Positions 1-8,786 of a stretch of DNA of 64,000 bases are shown here, piece by piece (position 1 is the stretch's first letter; each line of letters opens with the position of its first letter). The stretch comes from Acinetobacter vivianii. GTDB taxonomy: Bacteria; Pseudomonadota; Gammaproteobacteria; Pseudomonadales; Moraxellaceae. Below the pieces are notes generated by a model. That model did not search any database. It saw only the letters and a program-made list of their open reading frames with translations, and was not told where the DNA came from. A program made the translations under genes and the position numbers. Location of the stretch: assembly GCF_014635885.1 (NCBI RefSeq), contig NZ_BMDR01000006.1, forward strand, positions 1-64,000, read 5' to 3'.

Positions 1-315
1 AAAACTTATCAACCAACCCAAGAATCCAACCTATTTAGCCAAATCCTTGTTTCTCAACAAGTTTTTATCTGCATCACCGCCGATGGATGTGCATTCTACA
101 GCATTCCCAATCCAATGCAACACCCTTTTTTAAATTTATTTAAATTATCTCACCAAGCGTCTATTTTTTACACAAATAAGGCTGAAAATGCGGAATTTGG
201 TCGATTATTTGCTCAGTTTTATTCTTTTCTTGCCAGTGTAATGGTCGACAATCGATATATTCACAGTATCCAGAGCCCTCATAGTTTTTATTTTTCCATA
301 AAAGTCGATAATTAA
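1..315 (+). CDS. Possible 3' end of a gene cut by the window edge
   Basis: The first forward frame stays open from base 1 to a TAA at 313-315, giving about 104 residues without a start inside the window. The translation is not recognisable. Its last 155 bases overlap the 3' end of the convergent DUF6670 gene, which is unusual for a real gene. It may be a true C-terminus with a long convergent overlap or just an AT-rich open frame. Sequence left of the window would decide. Confidence 0.22.
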   Translation, partial: KTYQPTQESNLFSQILVSQQVFICITADGCAFYSIPNPMQHPFLNLFKLSHQASIFYTNKAENAEFGRLFAQFYSFLASVMVDNRYIHSIQSPHSFYFSIKVDN

Positions 316-1219
316 AACTGCCTACATAGCCTGCAGCGAGACCAAATTTATAATCGCCCCTACTTTTGGCTTGTAACTGAAAAATCATTTCACCTTTTTC
401 TTGATACAGCCAAATGAACTCTCGTGGCAAATACATTTCACGTCCATTCGGTGTTTTGACTTTCGGATAAACCCGTGTGATATCCAGAACAACTTGCTGC
501 TCATAGAGAATAGCAGCCGCTTTTGTTTGTATTTCTATCCGTGAAAAAATGATGTTATTCCATTGATTCCTGAGCTCAGACAAAATAATTTGCAAGTCAG
601 CGTTGATCTGAATAATTTGGTAAGTGAAGAAATGGAAAGCAATGAATGGGAAATAAATTGCTCTGGCGTGTTTTAAAACGCCTGATGCTTCGATTTGGTA
701 TTTTTGTTTTTTATAAATGATTTCACCTTCGCACTGGCAAGAAACATACCAGTAGTCGGCTATTCCCCATTGCAGAGCCGAATGATTTTCAATGTCGGTG
801 CAGATTTTCACTTTGAGTTGGCAACTGAGTTCTTCATCATCACGCTTAAAATAATAGTTGGGAAAATCGGCCTGAATATGATCGACATCAAGAAACTGAT
901 AGCGATCTACTTCTAATTGACATTGTTCTTTTGCACTATAACTTTTGAGATGCCCCACAGTTGATGCGCTGCTACTAACCAAAACCGTGGCAGTATCAAT
1001 CGCAGTTGTGGTAATGGCACTGGCGTTATAGCAAATCGGAATACGAGGCTGTCCAATCAGGCTAATAAAATTGAAATAGTGAAAAGGCTCAGGCAAATTT
1101 GGCAGGATCAAGGCCTGATAAACAATTTTAAAAAGGCCTTTAGGCGGGTGAAAAGTTAAAGCATCTGACTTATTGAGGTTCAGCTGCTTTAATTGATTAT
1201 TACTCATCAATATTGGCAT
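161..1219 (-). CDS. DUF6670 family protein
   Basis: A 352-residue soluble protein without a signal peptide or membrane segment; function unknown. I recognise it as the DUF6670 type found in Acinetobacter, from overall composition and length rather than from a catalytic motif. Aromatic residues are frequent and the predicted fold would be beta-rich. The ATG at 1219 is preceded by a strong AGGAGG ribosome site seven bases upstream, which fixes the start. It lies just downstream of pssA on the same strand (about 17 bases after the pssA stop), so the two are probably co-transcribed. Confidence 0.7.
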   Translation of the reverse strand: MPILMSNNQLKQLNLNKSDALTFHPPKGLFKIVYQALILPNLPEPFHYFNFISLIGQPRIPICYNASAITTTAIDTATVLVSSSASTVGHLKSYSAKEQCQLEVDRYQFLDVDHIQADFPNYYFKRDDEELSCQLKVKICTDIENHSALQWGIADYWYVSCQCEGEIIYKKQKYQIEASGVLKHARAIYFPFIAFHFFTYQIIQINADLQIILSELRNQWNNIIFSRIEIQTKAAAILYEQQVVLDITRVYPKVKTPNGREMYLPREFIWLYQEKGEMIFQLQAKSRGDYKFGLAAGYVGSFNYRLLWKNKNYEGSGYCEYIDCRPLHWQEKNKTEQIIDQIPHFQPYLCKK

Positions 1220-1236
1220 ACTGAACCTCCTGAATT

Positions 1237-2070
1237 TTAAGTTGTTATTTTTTCATCATTCTTTTTGGCAAACAAGGTCGTTACAAATCCAGAGAGTACA
1301 TAGAGAATACATACAATCAGGATCCCTACAGGAATGTTGTACGTGATTGCAGCAAAAATCAAGACTACAGGCAACATCACGACGAAAGGTACACGTTTAC
1401 GATCCATTTGTTTAAATGAATAGTATTTGATGTTTGAAATCATCAATAAACCAACGGCAACCATCACAACAGCATTGATGACCTGAATCACAATATCTCT
1501 TAAATCAAAGATAAATGGGAAATCACGACCGACCCACACCAATGAAATCACGGTGACAGCCGCAAGCGGGCTGGCAATTCCAATAAAGTAACGCTTATCT
1601 ACAACACCAATCTGTACGTTGAAGCGAGCCAAGCGGAATGCAGCACAAGCGGTATAAATAAAGCAACACGCCAAACCAATACGCCCGAGATCGTGCAGAC
1701 TCCAGCTATACATCAAGATTGCAGGCGCGACACCAAAGGCCAATAAATCAGAAAGTGAATCATATTGTTCGCCAAATGCACTTTGTGCACCAATTGCACG
1801 TGCAACTCGACCATCTAAACCATCCAGCAATGCAGCCAAGAAAATTGCATAGATCGCTTGGTTAAAATTGCCATTCATGCTCGCAATAATTGAGTAGAAA
1901 CCAGAAAGAAGTGCAGCTGTTGTAATTAAATTAGGCCACAAATAAATGCCACGACGTTTCACTTTTTGTCCTTCGTGCGTATGCTCTTCTTCTTCTACTT
2001 CAAAAGTGATGCCATCAAAAGAATGAGCATCTTTATTTAAATCAGAATCAGGTTTAAGAGAATTTGTCAT
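1237..2070 (-). CDS. pssA: CDP-diacylglycerol--serine O-phosphatidyltransferase
   Basis: Integral membrane enzyme that joins serine to CDP-diacylglycerol, the first step towards phosphatidylethanolamine. The CDP-alcohol phosphatidyltransferase signature is visible as DGLDGRVARAIG followed by FGEQYDSLSD, i.e. DGX2ARX8GX3DX3D with its metal-binding aspartates. Several hydrophobic segments follow, and the C-terminus is Lys-rich. The ATG at 2070 is chosen over a TTG nine bases upstream because the GAGGA ribosome site sits ten bases before the ATG and would be too close to the TTG. Length (277 residues) fits the type II PssA family. Confidence 0.93.
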   Translation of the reverse strand: MTNSLKPDSDLNKDAHSFDGITFEVEEEEHTHEGQKVKRRGIYLWPNLITTAALLSGFYSIIASMNGNFNQAIYAIFLAALLDGLDGRVARAIGAQSAFGEQYDSLSDLLAFGVAPAILMYSWSLHDLGRIGLACCFIYTACAAFRLARFNVQIGVVDKRYFIGIASPLAAVTVISLVWVGRDFPFIFDLRDIVIQVINAVVMVAVGLLMISNIKYYSFKQMDRKRVPFVVMLPVVLIFAAITYNIPVGILIVCILYVLSGFVTTLFAKKNDEKITT

Positions 2071-2108
2071 TATTTTCAATTCCTCGAGAATCTTTGGACG
2101 TTGATGGG

Positions 2109-2966
2109 TTATTCACCCACCAACCAACGCACTGCAGCATGTCCACCATTTTCACTCATGCGTAAATGTGGAAATAACCATTGTAATGCTTGATCCGCAT
2201 CTTCCGAGAATTTCCAAGGTGGATTAATTACCAATAAGCCACAACCATTCAAACCAACTGGTGTGTCATCTGGCCATACGCAAATTTCACAAATCAATTG
2301 ACGGCGGATACCAGTTTTAAACATTTTCTTTTCAAAACGATCAATCATCGCGCGATCTTTGATTGGATACCAAACAGCGAATATACCTGTTGGCCATTTT
2401 TTATGTGCTGTTTGCAGTAATTCAACCAACTGCGGGAAATCTTTACGCTCGATTTCATAAGGTGGGTCAATCATGACCAATCCACGCTTTTCTTTAGGCG
2501 GAATGACACCCATCAGGCCTTCATAGAAATCACGCTCATGCAAGCCCGCACGTTTATCTCGAATATTAAAATATAATTGTTGAAACACATCACGCTGCAT
2601 TTCAAACACAGTCGCTTTATCCATTTCACGCATGCCTTCAAGGGCAAACCACGGTGAACCAGGATAAGCACCTTTGCCCGAGCCCGCACGCATATCTTCA
2701 ACAATTTTAAGATATTGCTTTACACCTTCAGGCGCATTACGTTTAATCGAATCGTCAAGTTTAACCAAACGATGGATACCCGTTAAGAATTCACCTGATT
2801 TTTGTGCTTCAGAAGTCGATAAATCATATTTACCAGCACCACCATGGGTATCTATATAACGATAAGGTTTATCTTTAGCATTTAAGCGAGCAAGCAGTTG
2901 AAGCAAAAGTACATGCTTCATAACATCGGCAAAGTTACCTGCATGGAAATGGTGACGGTAATTCAT
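2109..2966 (-). CDS. rlmJ: 23S rRNA (adenine2030-N6)-methyltransferase
   Basis: Methylates A2030 of 23S rRNA using S-adenosylmethionine. The family's N-terminus MNYRHHFHAGNFADVMKH is present, and the amino-methyltransferase motif IV reads DPPYE near residue 168. At 285 residues it matches the E. coli enzyme (280). It stands upstream of pssA on the same strand with a gap of about 38 bases, and is divergent from the oxygenase gene starting at 3084. Confidence 0.95.
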   Translation of the reverse strand: MNYRHHFHAGNFADVMKHVLLLQLLARLNAKDKPYRYIDTHGGAGKYDLSTSEAQKSGEFLTGIHRLVKLDDSIKRNAPEGVKQYLKIVEDMRAGSGKGAYPGSPWFALEGMREMDKATVFEMQRDVFQQLYFNIRDKRAGLHERDFYEGLMGVIPPKEKRGLVMIDPPYEIERKDFPQLVELLQTAHKKWPTGIFAVWYPIKDRAMIDRFEKKMFKTGIRRQLICEICVWPDDTPVGLNGCGLLVINPPWKFSEDADQALQWLFPHLRMSENGGHAAVRWLVGE

Positions 2967-3083
2967 GTTGACAATTATTCCTCAATTCAAAGGATAGTTT
3001 AACATGAAAGAAAAAAGTATTCTTTAGCGTTGATGTGATCATCTAAAATCATACTGCAATCTAACCAACAGAACTGGAGTTCT

Positions 3084-3695
3084 ATGCAACGAACCTCTCT
3101 TGCTGAATCATGGAATCTAGACCAAATTCTGGATGATTTAAATGAATTTGGCTTTGCCTTAGTTGATGATGTCTATTCAAATGAATATGTACAATCTCTT
3201 GTTCATGAATGCACCTCTCATCTTGCTGAATTCAGAGCAGCTGGAGTACAAAACGGCGTTGTCAGTCATATTCGTAGTGACCATATTCTCTGGATTGATG
3301 GTCAGTTACCGATTGCTCAACAGCATATCAAAGCTTTAGAAGAGTTTTCACAAGCGTTAAATCAGGCGTTTTATCTTGGGATCAAAGAAGTGGAAGCACA
3401 TTTTGCCTGCTACAATGCGGGTGAATTTTATGCTTTACATCGTGATAATCCTCAACAAAAAAATGACCGGATAATTTCCACCGTATTCTATGTGCATGAA
3501 AGCTGGCAAGAAGATTGGGGCGGTCAATTACGTTTGCAGGATAAAAATGGTCAATGGCATATTATCCAGCCCTCACCTAATCGTCTGGCGATTTTCCAGA
3601 GCGATTTATTGCATGAGGTTCTACGCTCAAAACAACAGCGCTTGTCGATTACTGCATGGTTACGCAGTGGAGGCTCTATCTGGAATCAGGGCTAA
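3084..3695 (+). CDS. 2-oxoglutarate/Fe(II)-dependent oxygenase (SM-20/prolyl-hydroxylase type)
   Basis: A 203-residue protein of the prolyl 4-hydroxylase-like family. The iron-binding HXD is seen as LHRDN around residue 119, the distal histidine as LLHEVL near residue 177, and the 2-oxoglutarate-binding arginine in RLSITAW. Its substrate cannot be read from sequence; relatives hydroxylate prolyl residues of ribosomal protein or EF-Tu. A GGAG site precedes the ATG. It is divergent from rlmJ, and a 175-residue gene of unknown function follows about 64 bases later on the same strand. Confidence 0.85.
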   Translation: MQRTSLAESWNLDQILDDLNEFGFALVDDVYSNEYVQSLVHECTSHLAEFRAAGVQNGVVSHIRSDHILWIDGQLPIAQQHIKALEEFSQALNQAFYLGIKEVEAHFACYNAGEFYALHRDNPQQKNDRIISTVFYVHESWQEDWGGQLRLQDKNGQWHIIQPSPNRLAIFQSDLLHEVLRSKQQRLSITAWLRSGGSIWNQG

Positions 3696-3759
3696 GCCCT
3701 TTAAATTCCTGAAAACAGCCTTATATACCTAGGCATAACTGACGATTCTGGATCAATAC

Positions 3760-4287
3760 ATGTCGAACGAAACTAAACAAGTCATTGCACGAATTGGTGA
3801 AACTGACCAACTCTTTTTAGAGAATAATAGCCCTGAACTTGCTTTAGAGCGTGCTGACCTGCGTTTACAGCTGGTCGTACTCAGTCATGTACGTCAGGAA
3901 CAATTACACTTCTTACAGGAAGCAATCGTACTGCTGGAACAAGCACGAATTGAATATGACGAAATGCCATTAAGCCTGTATCTCAATCTGTCGTTATATT
4001 TGGCCAAAGCCTATATGATTTATTTCGAGCTGACCAAAGAGCAACGTTTTGCCCTCATTACTCAGCAGATCTTAAAGCCTTTGGCATATACAGAACACTT
4101 AGATATTTATTTCTTCTTGGCTTACGCTTCGGCCTCTAAGCAAGAACTCGCATTAACACGACATTGGCTAATGAAATACGTATCTTGCTTGGATCATGAT
4201 TTAGAGTTATTACAGCTCCATCCTGCTTTTAATCAAGCACGTCAAGAAGACTGGTTTGCAGCCCTTATAAAAAATAAAGCTCACTGA
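3760..4287 (+). CDS. Conserved hypothetical protein, helix-rich
   Basis: A 175-residue cytosolic protein that I do not recognise. It is rich in Leu, Glu and Gln with a heptad-like pattern and reads as a short all-helical (TPR-like) repeat protein, without catalytic motifs, signal peptide or membrane segment. It follows the 2OG oxygenase gene on the same strand after 64 bases and may share its transcript. Its stop codon lies inside the loop of the intrinsic terminator at 4271-4305. Confidence 0.65.
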   Translation: MSNETKQVIARIGETDQLFLENNSPELALERADLRLQLVVLSHVRQEQLHFLQEAIVLLEQARIEYDEMPLSLYLNLSLYLAKAYMIYFELTKEQRFALITQQILKPLAYTEHLDIYFFLAYASASKQELALTRHWLMKYVSCLDHDLELLQLHPAFNQARQEDWFAALIKNKAH

Positions 4288-4305
4288 TGTGAGCTTTATT
4301 TTTAT
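4271..4305. terminator. Bidirectional intrinsic terminator
   Basis: A 14-bp perfect stem (4271-4284 with 4289-4302) around a TGAT loop, followed by T residues on the plus strand and, read the other way, also by a T run. The loop contains the TGA stop of the upstream plus-strand gene. It separates that gene from the convergent DUF2789 gene. Confidence 0.85.
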
Positions 4306-4312
4306 TGAATCA

Positions 4313-4555
4313 TTACTTGGTACTGTCTACATGCAATTGTTGATTCAGTTCATCAATCACAATGGCCCATTCATCATCTTTGTCCCAATGACTTTTTAGA
4401 AAATCTCGCTGACCCGCGCTCCAGAATTCAGCCTCATGTAATTTCTGATCCGCACTAAGCTGATGTGCTTTCACAAAACTTTCAATTGCTGCTTCATCTG
4501 CCCCAAGCCCAAGTTGCTCAAATAAAAGTTCTAATGTGGGTTGCTGTTCAAACAT
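4313..4555 (-). CDS. DUF2789 family protein
   Basis: An 80-residue acidic protein matching the DUF2789 family by its start (MFEQQPTLELLFEQLGL) and its WDKDDEW segment. The family has no established function. The ATG at 4555 has a GGAGA site seven to eight bases upstream; longer reading is possible but has no ribosome site. It lies downstream of mdh on the same strand but after mdh's terminator, so it is probably transcribed separately. Confidence 0.82.
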   Translation of the reverse strand: MFEQQPTLELLFEQLGLGADEAAIESFVKAHQLSADQKLHEAEFWSAGQRDFLKSHWDKDDEWAIVIDELNQQLHVDSTK

Positions 4556-4661
4556 TGTTATTCTCCATACAGTGCTTCCGATCAAAATAATTTATCAGCA
4601 AATGCATCGGACATGCTTAGGTATGTCTATATTTTCTTGTTGTTTTTTGTGTGCTATGTAT

Positions 4662-4692
4662 AAAAAAAGCACTCTCAGGGAGAGTGCTTTTT
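4662..4692 (-). terminator. Intrinsic terminator of mdh
   Basis: A 13-bp stem (4664-4676 with 4680-4692) with a three-base loop; on the minus strand it is followed by a run of seven T. It lies 20 bases after the mdh stop codon. Confidence 0.9.
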
Positions 4693-4712
4693 CAATTTAT
4701 CAAACTGATAAA

Positions 4713-5699
4713 TTATTTTACCATGTCAGCAATTGCTGCACGTTCTTCTTCAAGCTCATTCAGCGTGAAGTTGATACGCTCACGGCTGAATTCGTCAATT
4801 TCTAAACCTTGAACGATTTTGTATTCACCGTTTTCAGTGGTTACAGGGAAACCGAACATTACGCCTTCAGGAATACCATAAGAACCATCAGATGGAATAC
4901 CCATAGTTACCCATTTGCCGTTTGTACCAAGCGCCCAGTCACGCATATGGTCAATTGCAGCATTCGCAGCTGAAGCAGCTGAAGACAAACCACGCGCTTC
5001 GATAATCGCAGCACCACGTTTACCAACAGTTGGAAGGAACACATCTTTGTTCCAAGCCGCATCGTTGATTTTGTCTTTTAAGCTTACGCCATTTGCAGTT
5101 GCAAAACGGTAGTCAGCATACATTGTTGGAGAGTGGTTACCCCAAACCGTCATATCTTCGATGTCAGAAACTGCAACACCTGCTTTTTGAGCAAGTTGAG
5201 TCAACGCACGGTTGTGGTCAAGACGTAACATTGCTGTGAAGTTTTTCGCTGGAAGATCTGGAGCAGATTTCATTGCGATATAAGCATTTGTATTTGCCGG
5301 GTTACCAACAACCAATACTTTAACGTCACGGCTCGCAACTTCGTTTAATGCTTGACCTTGGCCAATAAAGATTTCGCCATTTACTTTTAATAAGTCAGCA
5401 CGTTCCATACCTGGACCACGTGGACGAGAACCAACTAATAACGCATAGTCAGCATCTTTAAATGCAACTTTAGGATCATCAGTCCCGATCATGCCAGCCA
5501 ATAATGGGAAAGCACAGTCATCAAGTTCCATCATCACGCCTTTAAGCGCTTGTTGAGCTTTCTCAAAAGGAACTTCAAGCAATTGTAAAATGACTGGTTG
5601 ATCTTTACCTAGCATTTCACCGCTTGCGATACGGAATAATAAGCTATAACCAATTTGACCAGCAGCGCCTGTAACGGCAACACGAACGGGTTGCTTCAT
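4713..5699 (-). CDS. mdh: Malate dehydrogenase (NAD)
   Basis: Oxidises malate to oxaloacetate in the TCA cycle. A Rossmann motif GAAGQIG is at the N-terminus, the substrate arginines occur in [13 protein letters not shown], and the catalytic histidine is in WGNHSPTMY. With 328 residues it belongs to the longer, LDH-like/cytosolic-type bacterial Mdh rather than the 312-residue E. coli type. The ATG at 5699 is supported by GGAGA nine bases upstream. It is monocistronic, with its own terminator and a leader carrying an inverted repeat. Confidence 0.96.
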   Translation of the reverse strand: MKQPVRVAVTGAAGQIGYSLLFRIASGEMLGKDQPVILQLLEVPFEKAQQALKGVMMELDDCAFPLLAGMIGTDDPKVAFKDADYALLVGSRPRGPGMERADLLKVNGEIFIGQGQALNEVASRDVKVLVVGNPANTNAYIAMKSAPDLPAKNFTAMLRLDHNRALTQLAQKAGVAVSDIEDMTVWGNHSPTMYADYRFATANGVSLKDKINDAAWNKDVFLPTVGKRGAAIIEARGLSSAASAANAAIDHMRDWALGTNGKWVTMGIPSDGSYGIPEGVMFGFPVTTENGEYKIVQGLEIDEFSRERINFTLNELEEERAAIADMVK

Positions 5700-5728
5700 G
5701 TGATATTCTCCAATGAGATGCGTTAGCA

Positions 5729-5755
5729 CGATTGAACGTTATTGTTATTCAATCG
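5729..5755. promoter_or_regulatory. Inverted repeat in the mdh leader
   Basis: CGATTGAA at 5729-5736 and TTCAATCG at 5748-5755 form a perfect 8-bp inverted repeat with an 11-base spacer, 30 to 56 bases upstream of the mdh start. It could be an operator or an RNA hairpin; no T run follows, so it is not a standard terminator. Confidence 0.4.
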
Positions 5756-5866
5756 AATTATCATAAACGGCAAAGATTGTACTCTAAAGCGAATGCATAT
5801 GCATGTAAAAGAGAATGAATTTCAACAAAAGTCTAATAGAAAATACAAATCAAGCTAGGTAAAAGT

Positions 5867-6553
5867 CTAATAACTGCCTTTAATCGTAAACTCACTTGGG
5901 CAGCCTGTCACAATATGGCTAGCACATTGTTTATATTGACCATTTTTCTGATAACAGACGCGAATTTCAGTCAAAACCGAATTAAATTTTGAAGATTGGC
6001 AGGTAAAACGAATACCATTTGGCGGTATCGCTGGATTGAGCTTGGTAAATTGCTGTCTAAGACTTTCTTTTTGTACTTCAATGGTTTTTGGACTGGTCAA
6101 ATCAGCAGGTATTTTCAAGCGTTCAGCAAAATTAATAATCGTTCTAAAATATTGACTGGCATTCATTGGCATACAACCGCCAACATCTTGCCACAATTGC
6201 ACCCGTGCATTTTCATCAGGCATTACCCGTGCAACTACTTTCGCTTGCAAAGGAGATAGTCTTGCAGATGTTTTAGTGGAACAATCCCGATTTGGAGGCA
6301 CTTCGGGCAGTAAACTGGCAATGGTCAGTGAATAACCTTCCAGACATTTACGTTGTTTTTGTCTTGATGAATCAAAGGAACAAGCAGCAGGTGTCATTTG
6401 CACATGCATGACATAACCTGCAACATCCTGTTTATCAGCTGCATATAATGGTGCAGCGAATGATAGAGCCAGATAACAGATCAATGCCTGTATAGCTCTT
6501 TTCCACTGCCCTTTAAATAAGTCGACTGCTTTCATCAAATGCAAAAACTTCAT
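5867..6553 (-). CDS. RNase T2-like secreted protein lacking the catalytic residues
   Basis: A 228-residue protein with a hydrophobic signal sequence ending around residue 39 (LYAAD). It aligns by eye with E. coli RNase I: a YXMXVQMTPAAC start, a C-terminal TCQ..L.EIRVC block, and conserved cysteines. The two active-site blocks are altered. Where the family has HGLWP this protein has ASLLP (residues 79-83), and where it has E-W-X-K-H-G-X-C it has LWQDVGGC (120-127). Both catalytic histidines and the assisting Glu and Lys are therefore missing. It is probably a periplasmic pseudo-enzyme that may still bind RNA. The slt gene ends 26 bases upstream, so they are likely co-transcribed. Confidence 0.75.
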   Translation of the reverse strand: MKFLHLMKAVDLFKGQWKRAIQALICYLALSFAAPLYAADKQDVAGYVMHVQMTPAACSFDSSRQKQRKCLEGYSLTIASLLPEVPPNRDCSTKTSARLSPLQAKVVARVMPDENARVQLWQDVGGCMPMNASQYFRTIINFAERLKIPADLTSPKTIEVQKESLRQQFTKLNPAIPPNGIRFTCQSSKFNSVLTEIRVCYQKNGQYKQCASHIVTGCPSEFTIKGSY

Positions 6554-6579
6554 TATCTCAATTAAACATCTTCGTGTGT

Positions 6580-8571
6580 TTAAGGACTATTGCGCACAGG
6601 AATTGTACTCATCCGTTTTTCTAACGACTGTGCACCCTGCCCCAGCACGACACCATAATGTGTCGCATTGGTCATGACATGTTTCACATAGTCACGTGTT
6701 TCCAGTAATGGAATGGTTTCGGTGTACTGATCTGCCGCCATGGTCTGGATATCAGGCTGCCAACGGCGTGCACGATTCGGACCTGCGTTATAGCCAGCAG
6801 TTGCCAATACCGAGCTACCACTCAATTGACTCTGGATCATTGAAAGGTAATAAGTACCGTAACGAATATTGGTATTCATTTCACTTAATGCCGCAGGGTT
6901 ATAGGTTTCACCCATTTGTCGTGCAATCAGTTTTGCGGTGTTTGGCATAATCTGCATTAAGCCACCTGCACCCACATGCGAACGAGCAGAAGTCACAAAA
7001 CGACTTTCTTGGCGCATTAAACCATACGCCCAAGCGGGATCAATACCAGCATTGTAACTATGGCTGGTGACATTACTGCGATGCGGTGTTGCATAACGAT
7101 AGGTGTCGTTATGACGAGAGGTGGTGCGGTCAGCCGCATAAATGGCACGATCATACCAACCCATGTCATGTGCACGTTTTGCAGCCGCAAGTAACAAGCC
7201 ATCATCGTGTTGCAAATAAGCCTGTCGAACAGCCCAGTTCCACTCACGGTTGGTATACGTTGCAGGTGCATTAACATTTCTTAGCGCAAAGGCACGTCTA
7301 AAATGAATATTTTGATTGAGGCGCTGAGTATCTTGGGCACTCGGCTGTTCATTATAAGGCTGATGGTTATAGCGTTCGCCGATACGGTCTTTGGCTAACA
7401 AATTATGATAATCATCGCCACCTTGTGCGAGCTTACGATAAATCTGTTGAGCAGCCTGCTTTGAGCCACCATCTGAACGTTGCTCAGATGCACGCGCTAA
7501 CCAGTACTGCCAACGATCTTCCTGCTTTTGCGTCACCGACATCGCATCAATGGCGCGAATCAGATTTTCCCAAGCCCCGAAACGAATCGCTTGACGCGCA
7601 TAAATTTCAGCTTCTTCCGGGCTAAACGGATAACCATAACTTTGATCGAAAGCATTGAGTACTTCACGGTTAAAACCATTTTTCATCACGGTCGTACCGC
7701 CCACATAACCAATGGTACGGTATAGATATTTCTGTACAGGTTGAGGCACATCCTGAACAACGCGTTGCACATTTCCTAACGCATTGGTTAGGTCACTATC
7801 TGCCACACGGCCTAAAGCAAAAATCAGATAGGCATAATCAGCATCATTGGACTTAGGTGCACTCCACAAATAGCCCAATGGATTGGCCTGAATCTGGTTA
7901 AACTGAGCCAGTGAAAGATTTAAACCCATGGTTTGGGCGGTTGCAACGGCCTGACCAGACTGGCCTGCACGTAATTGTCCCCACAAACGTTGCTGACGAT
8001 CCTGTGACGTCATGAGTGGGCTAGACAGCATCAAGCGACCTAAGCCATTACATGATTCAGGTTGAGTATTGGTGGTTAACCAGATGTCTTTATATTCAGC
8101 AAAAACCAGACTATCGCCCGTCTTGGCACGCACTTGTGCCACCGCACAACTTTCTTCCTGATCTGGATTGGTGACATAGCTCAATACAGGCTTGGCATCG
8201 GCAAAGCTGGCCTGTTTGACTTTTTCTTCGACATAATCGGCCGCAAGTTTTTCAGCCATCGCTGATTGCGGATAACGCTGAGCAAAACTGATAATGGATG
8301 TGGCAGGCTGAAAGCCGAGATTAGTATTAAGTTTCCAGTATTCTGGATAATAACCCAATGCATCATTCTGCATTTCATATTGATATTGGTCGAGCAGAGC
8401 CGTGTTACCTGAATTGGCAGCACGTAGAGCATCATTGAATTGTTCATCCAAAGCATAGACCGATGAGCAGGCAATCATTCCACTCATGGCAATAAAACGA
8501 CGGAAACTGTTCTTATTATTCGATTTACGTCTTCCTGTTGTTATTAAATCACACTGCTTTTTCATCTTCAT
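6580..8571 (-). CDS. slt: Soluble lytic murein transglycosylase
   Basis: Periplasmic enzyme that cleaves glycan strands of peptidoglycan with formation of 1,6-anhydro-muropeptides. A basic N-terminus and hydrophobic stretch ending in VYA suggest a signal peptide. A long helical superhelix (roughly residues 40-480) precedes the Slt domain, where the catalytic glutamate (about residue 522) lies in LMRQESRF, followed by GAGGLMQIMPNTA and AGYNAGPNRARRW. The ATG at 8571 is preferred to the TTG just upstream; another ATG at 8565 is possible and no ribosome site is strong. 663 residues fits Slt70. Confidence 0.94.
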   Translation of the reverse strand: MKMKKQCDLITTGRRKSNNKNSFRRFIAMSGMIACSSVYALDEQFNDALRAANSGNTALLDQYQYEMQNDALGYYPEYWKLNTNLGFQPATSIISFAQRYPQSAMAEKLAADYVEEKVKQASFADAKPVLSYVTNPDQEESCAVAQVRAKTGDSLVFAEYKDIWLTTNTQPESCNGLGRLMLSSPLMTSQDRQQRLWGQLRAGQSGQAVATAQTMGLNLSLAQFNQIQANPLGYLWSAPKSNDADYAYLIFALGRVADSDLTNALGNVQRVVQDVPQPVQKYLYRTIGYVGGTTVMKNGFNREVLNAFDQSYGYPFSPEEAEIYARQAIRFGAWENLIRAIDAMSVTQKQEDRWQYWLARASEQRSDGGSKQAAQQIYRKLAQGGDDYHNLLAKDRIGERYNHQPYNEQPSAQDTQRLNQNIHFRRAFALRNVNAPATYTNREWNWAVRQAYLQHDDGLLLAAAKRAHDMGWYDRAIYAADRTTSRHNDTYRYATPHRSNVTSHSYNAGIDPAWAYGLMRQESRFVTSARSHVGAGGLMQIMPNTAKLIARQMGETYNPAALSEMNTNIRYGTYYLSMIQSQLSGSSVLATAGYNAGPNRARRWQPDIQTMAADQYTETIPLLETRDYVKHVMTNATHYGVVLGQGAQSLEKRMSTIPVRNSP

Positions 8572-8739
8572 CAATATCTATGCCCAATTTTGCCTGCTTA
8601 CATAGTGTAATAAGTCTAGCTTCTCACTATTGTTGTGTTATGTAAATTACTGATTCATATTCATTAAAATTCACACAATTTTATTCACAAACTGTCCATT
8701 TTTGTCAGTTTTTTATTCTCTGCGCACAACTAAAAATAC

Positions 8740-8748
8740 TGCTATAAT
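8740..8748 (+). promoter_or_regulatory. Extended -10 promoter for miaB
   Basis: TGCTATAAT gives a perfect -10 hexamer (8743-8748) with the TGN extension, 38 bases upstream of the miaB ATG. No good -35 hexamer lies at 17 bases, which is common for extended -10 promoters. Confidence 0.65.
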
Positions 8749-8786
8749 CCGCGGTTTATTTAAATCCACCTTGTTTAGGAGCCTGC

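Noticed and set aside
695..916. 73-codon plus-strand frame opposite the DUF6670 gene
   Set aside because: Lies entirely inside a gene with a strong ribosome site and has no supporting features.
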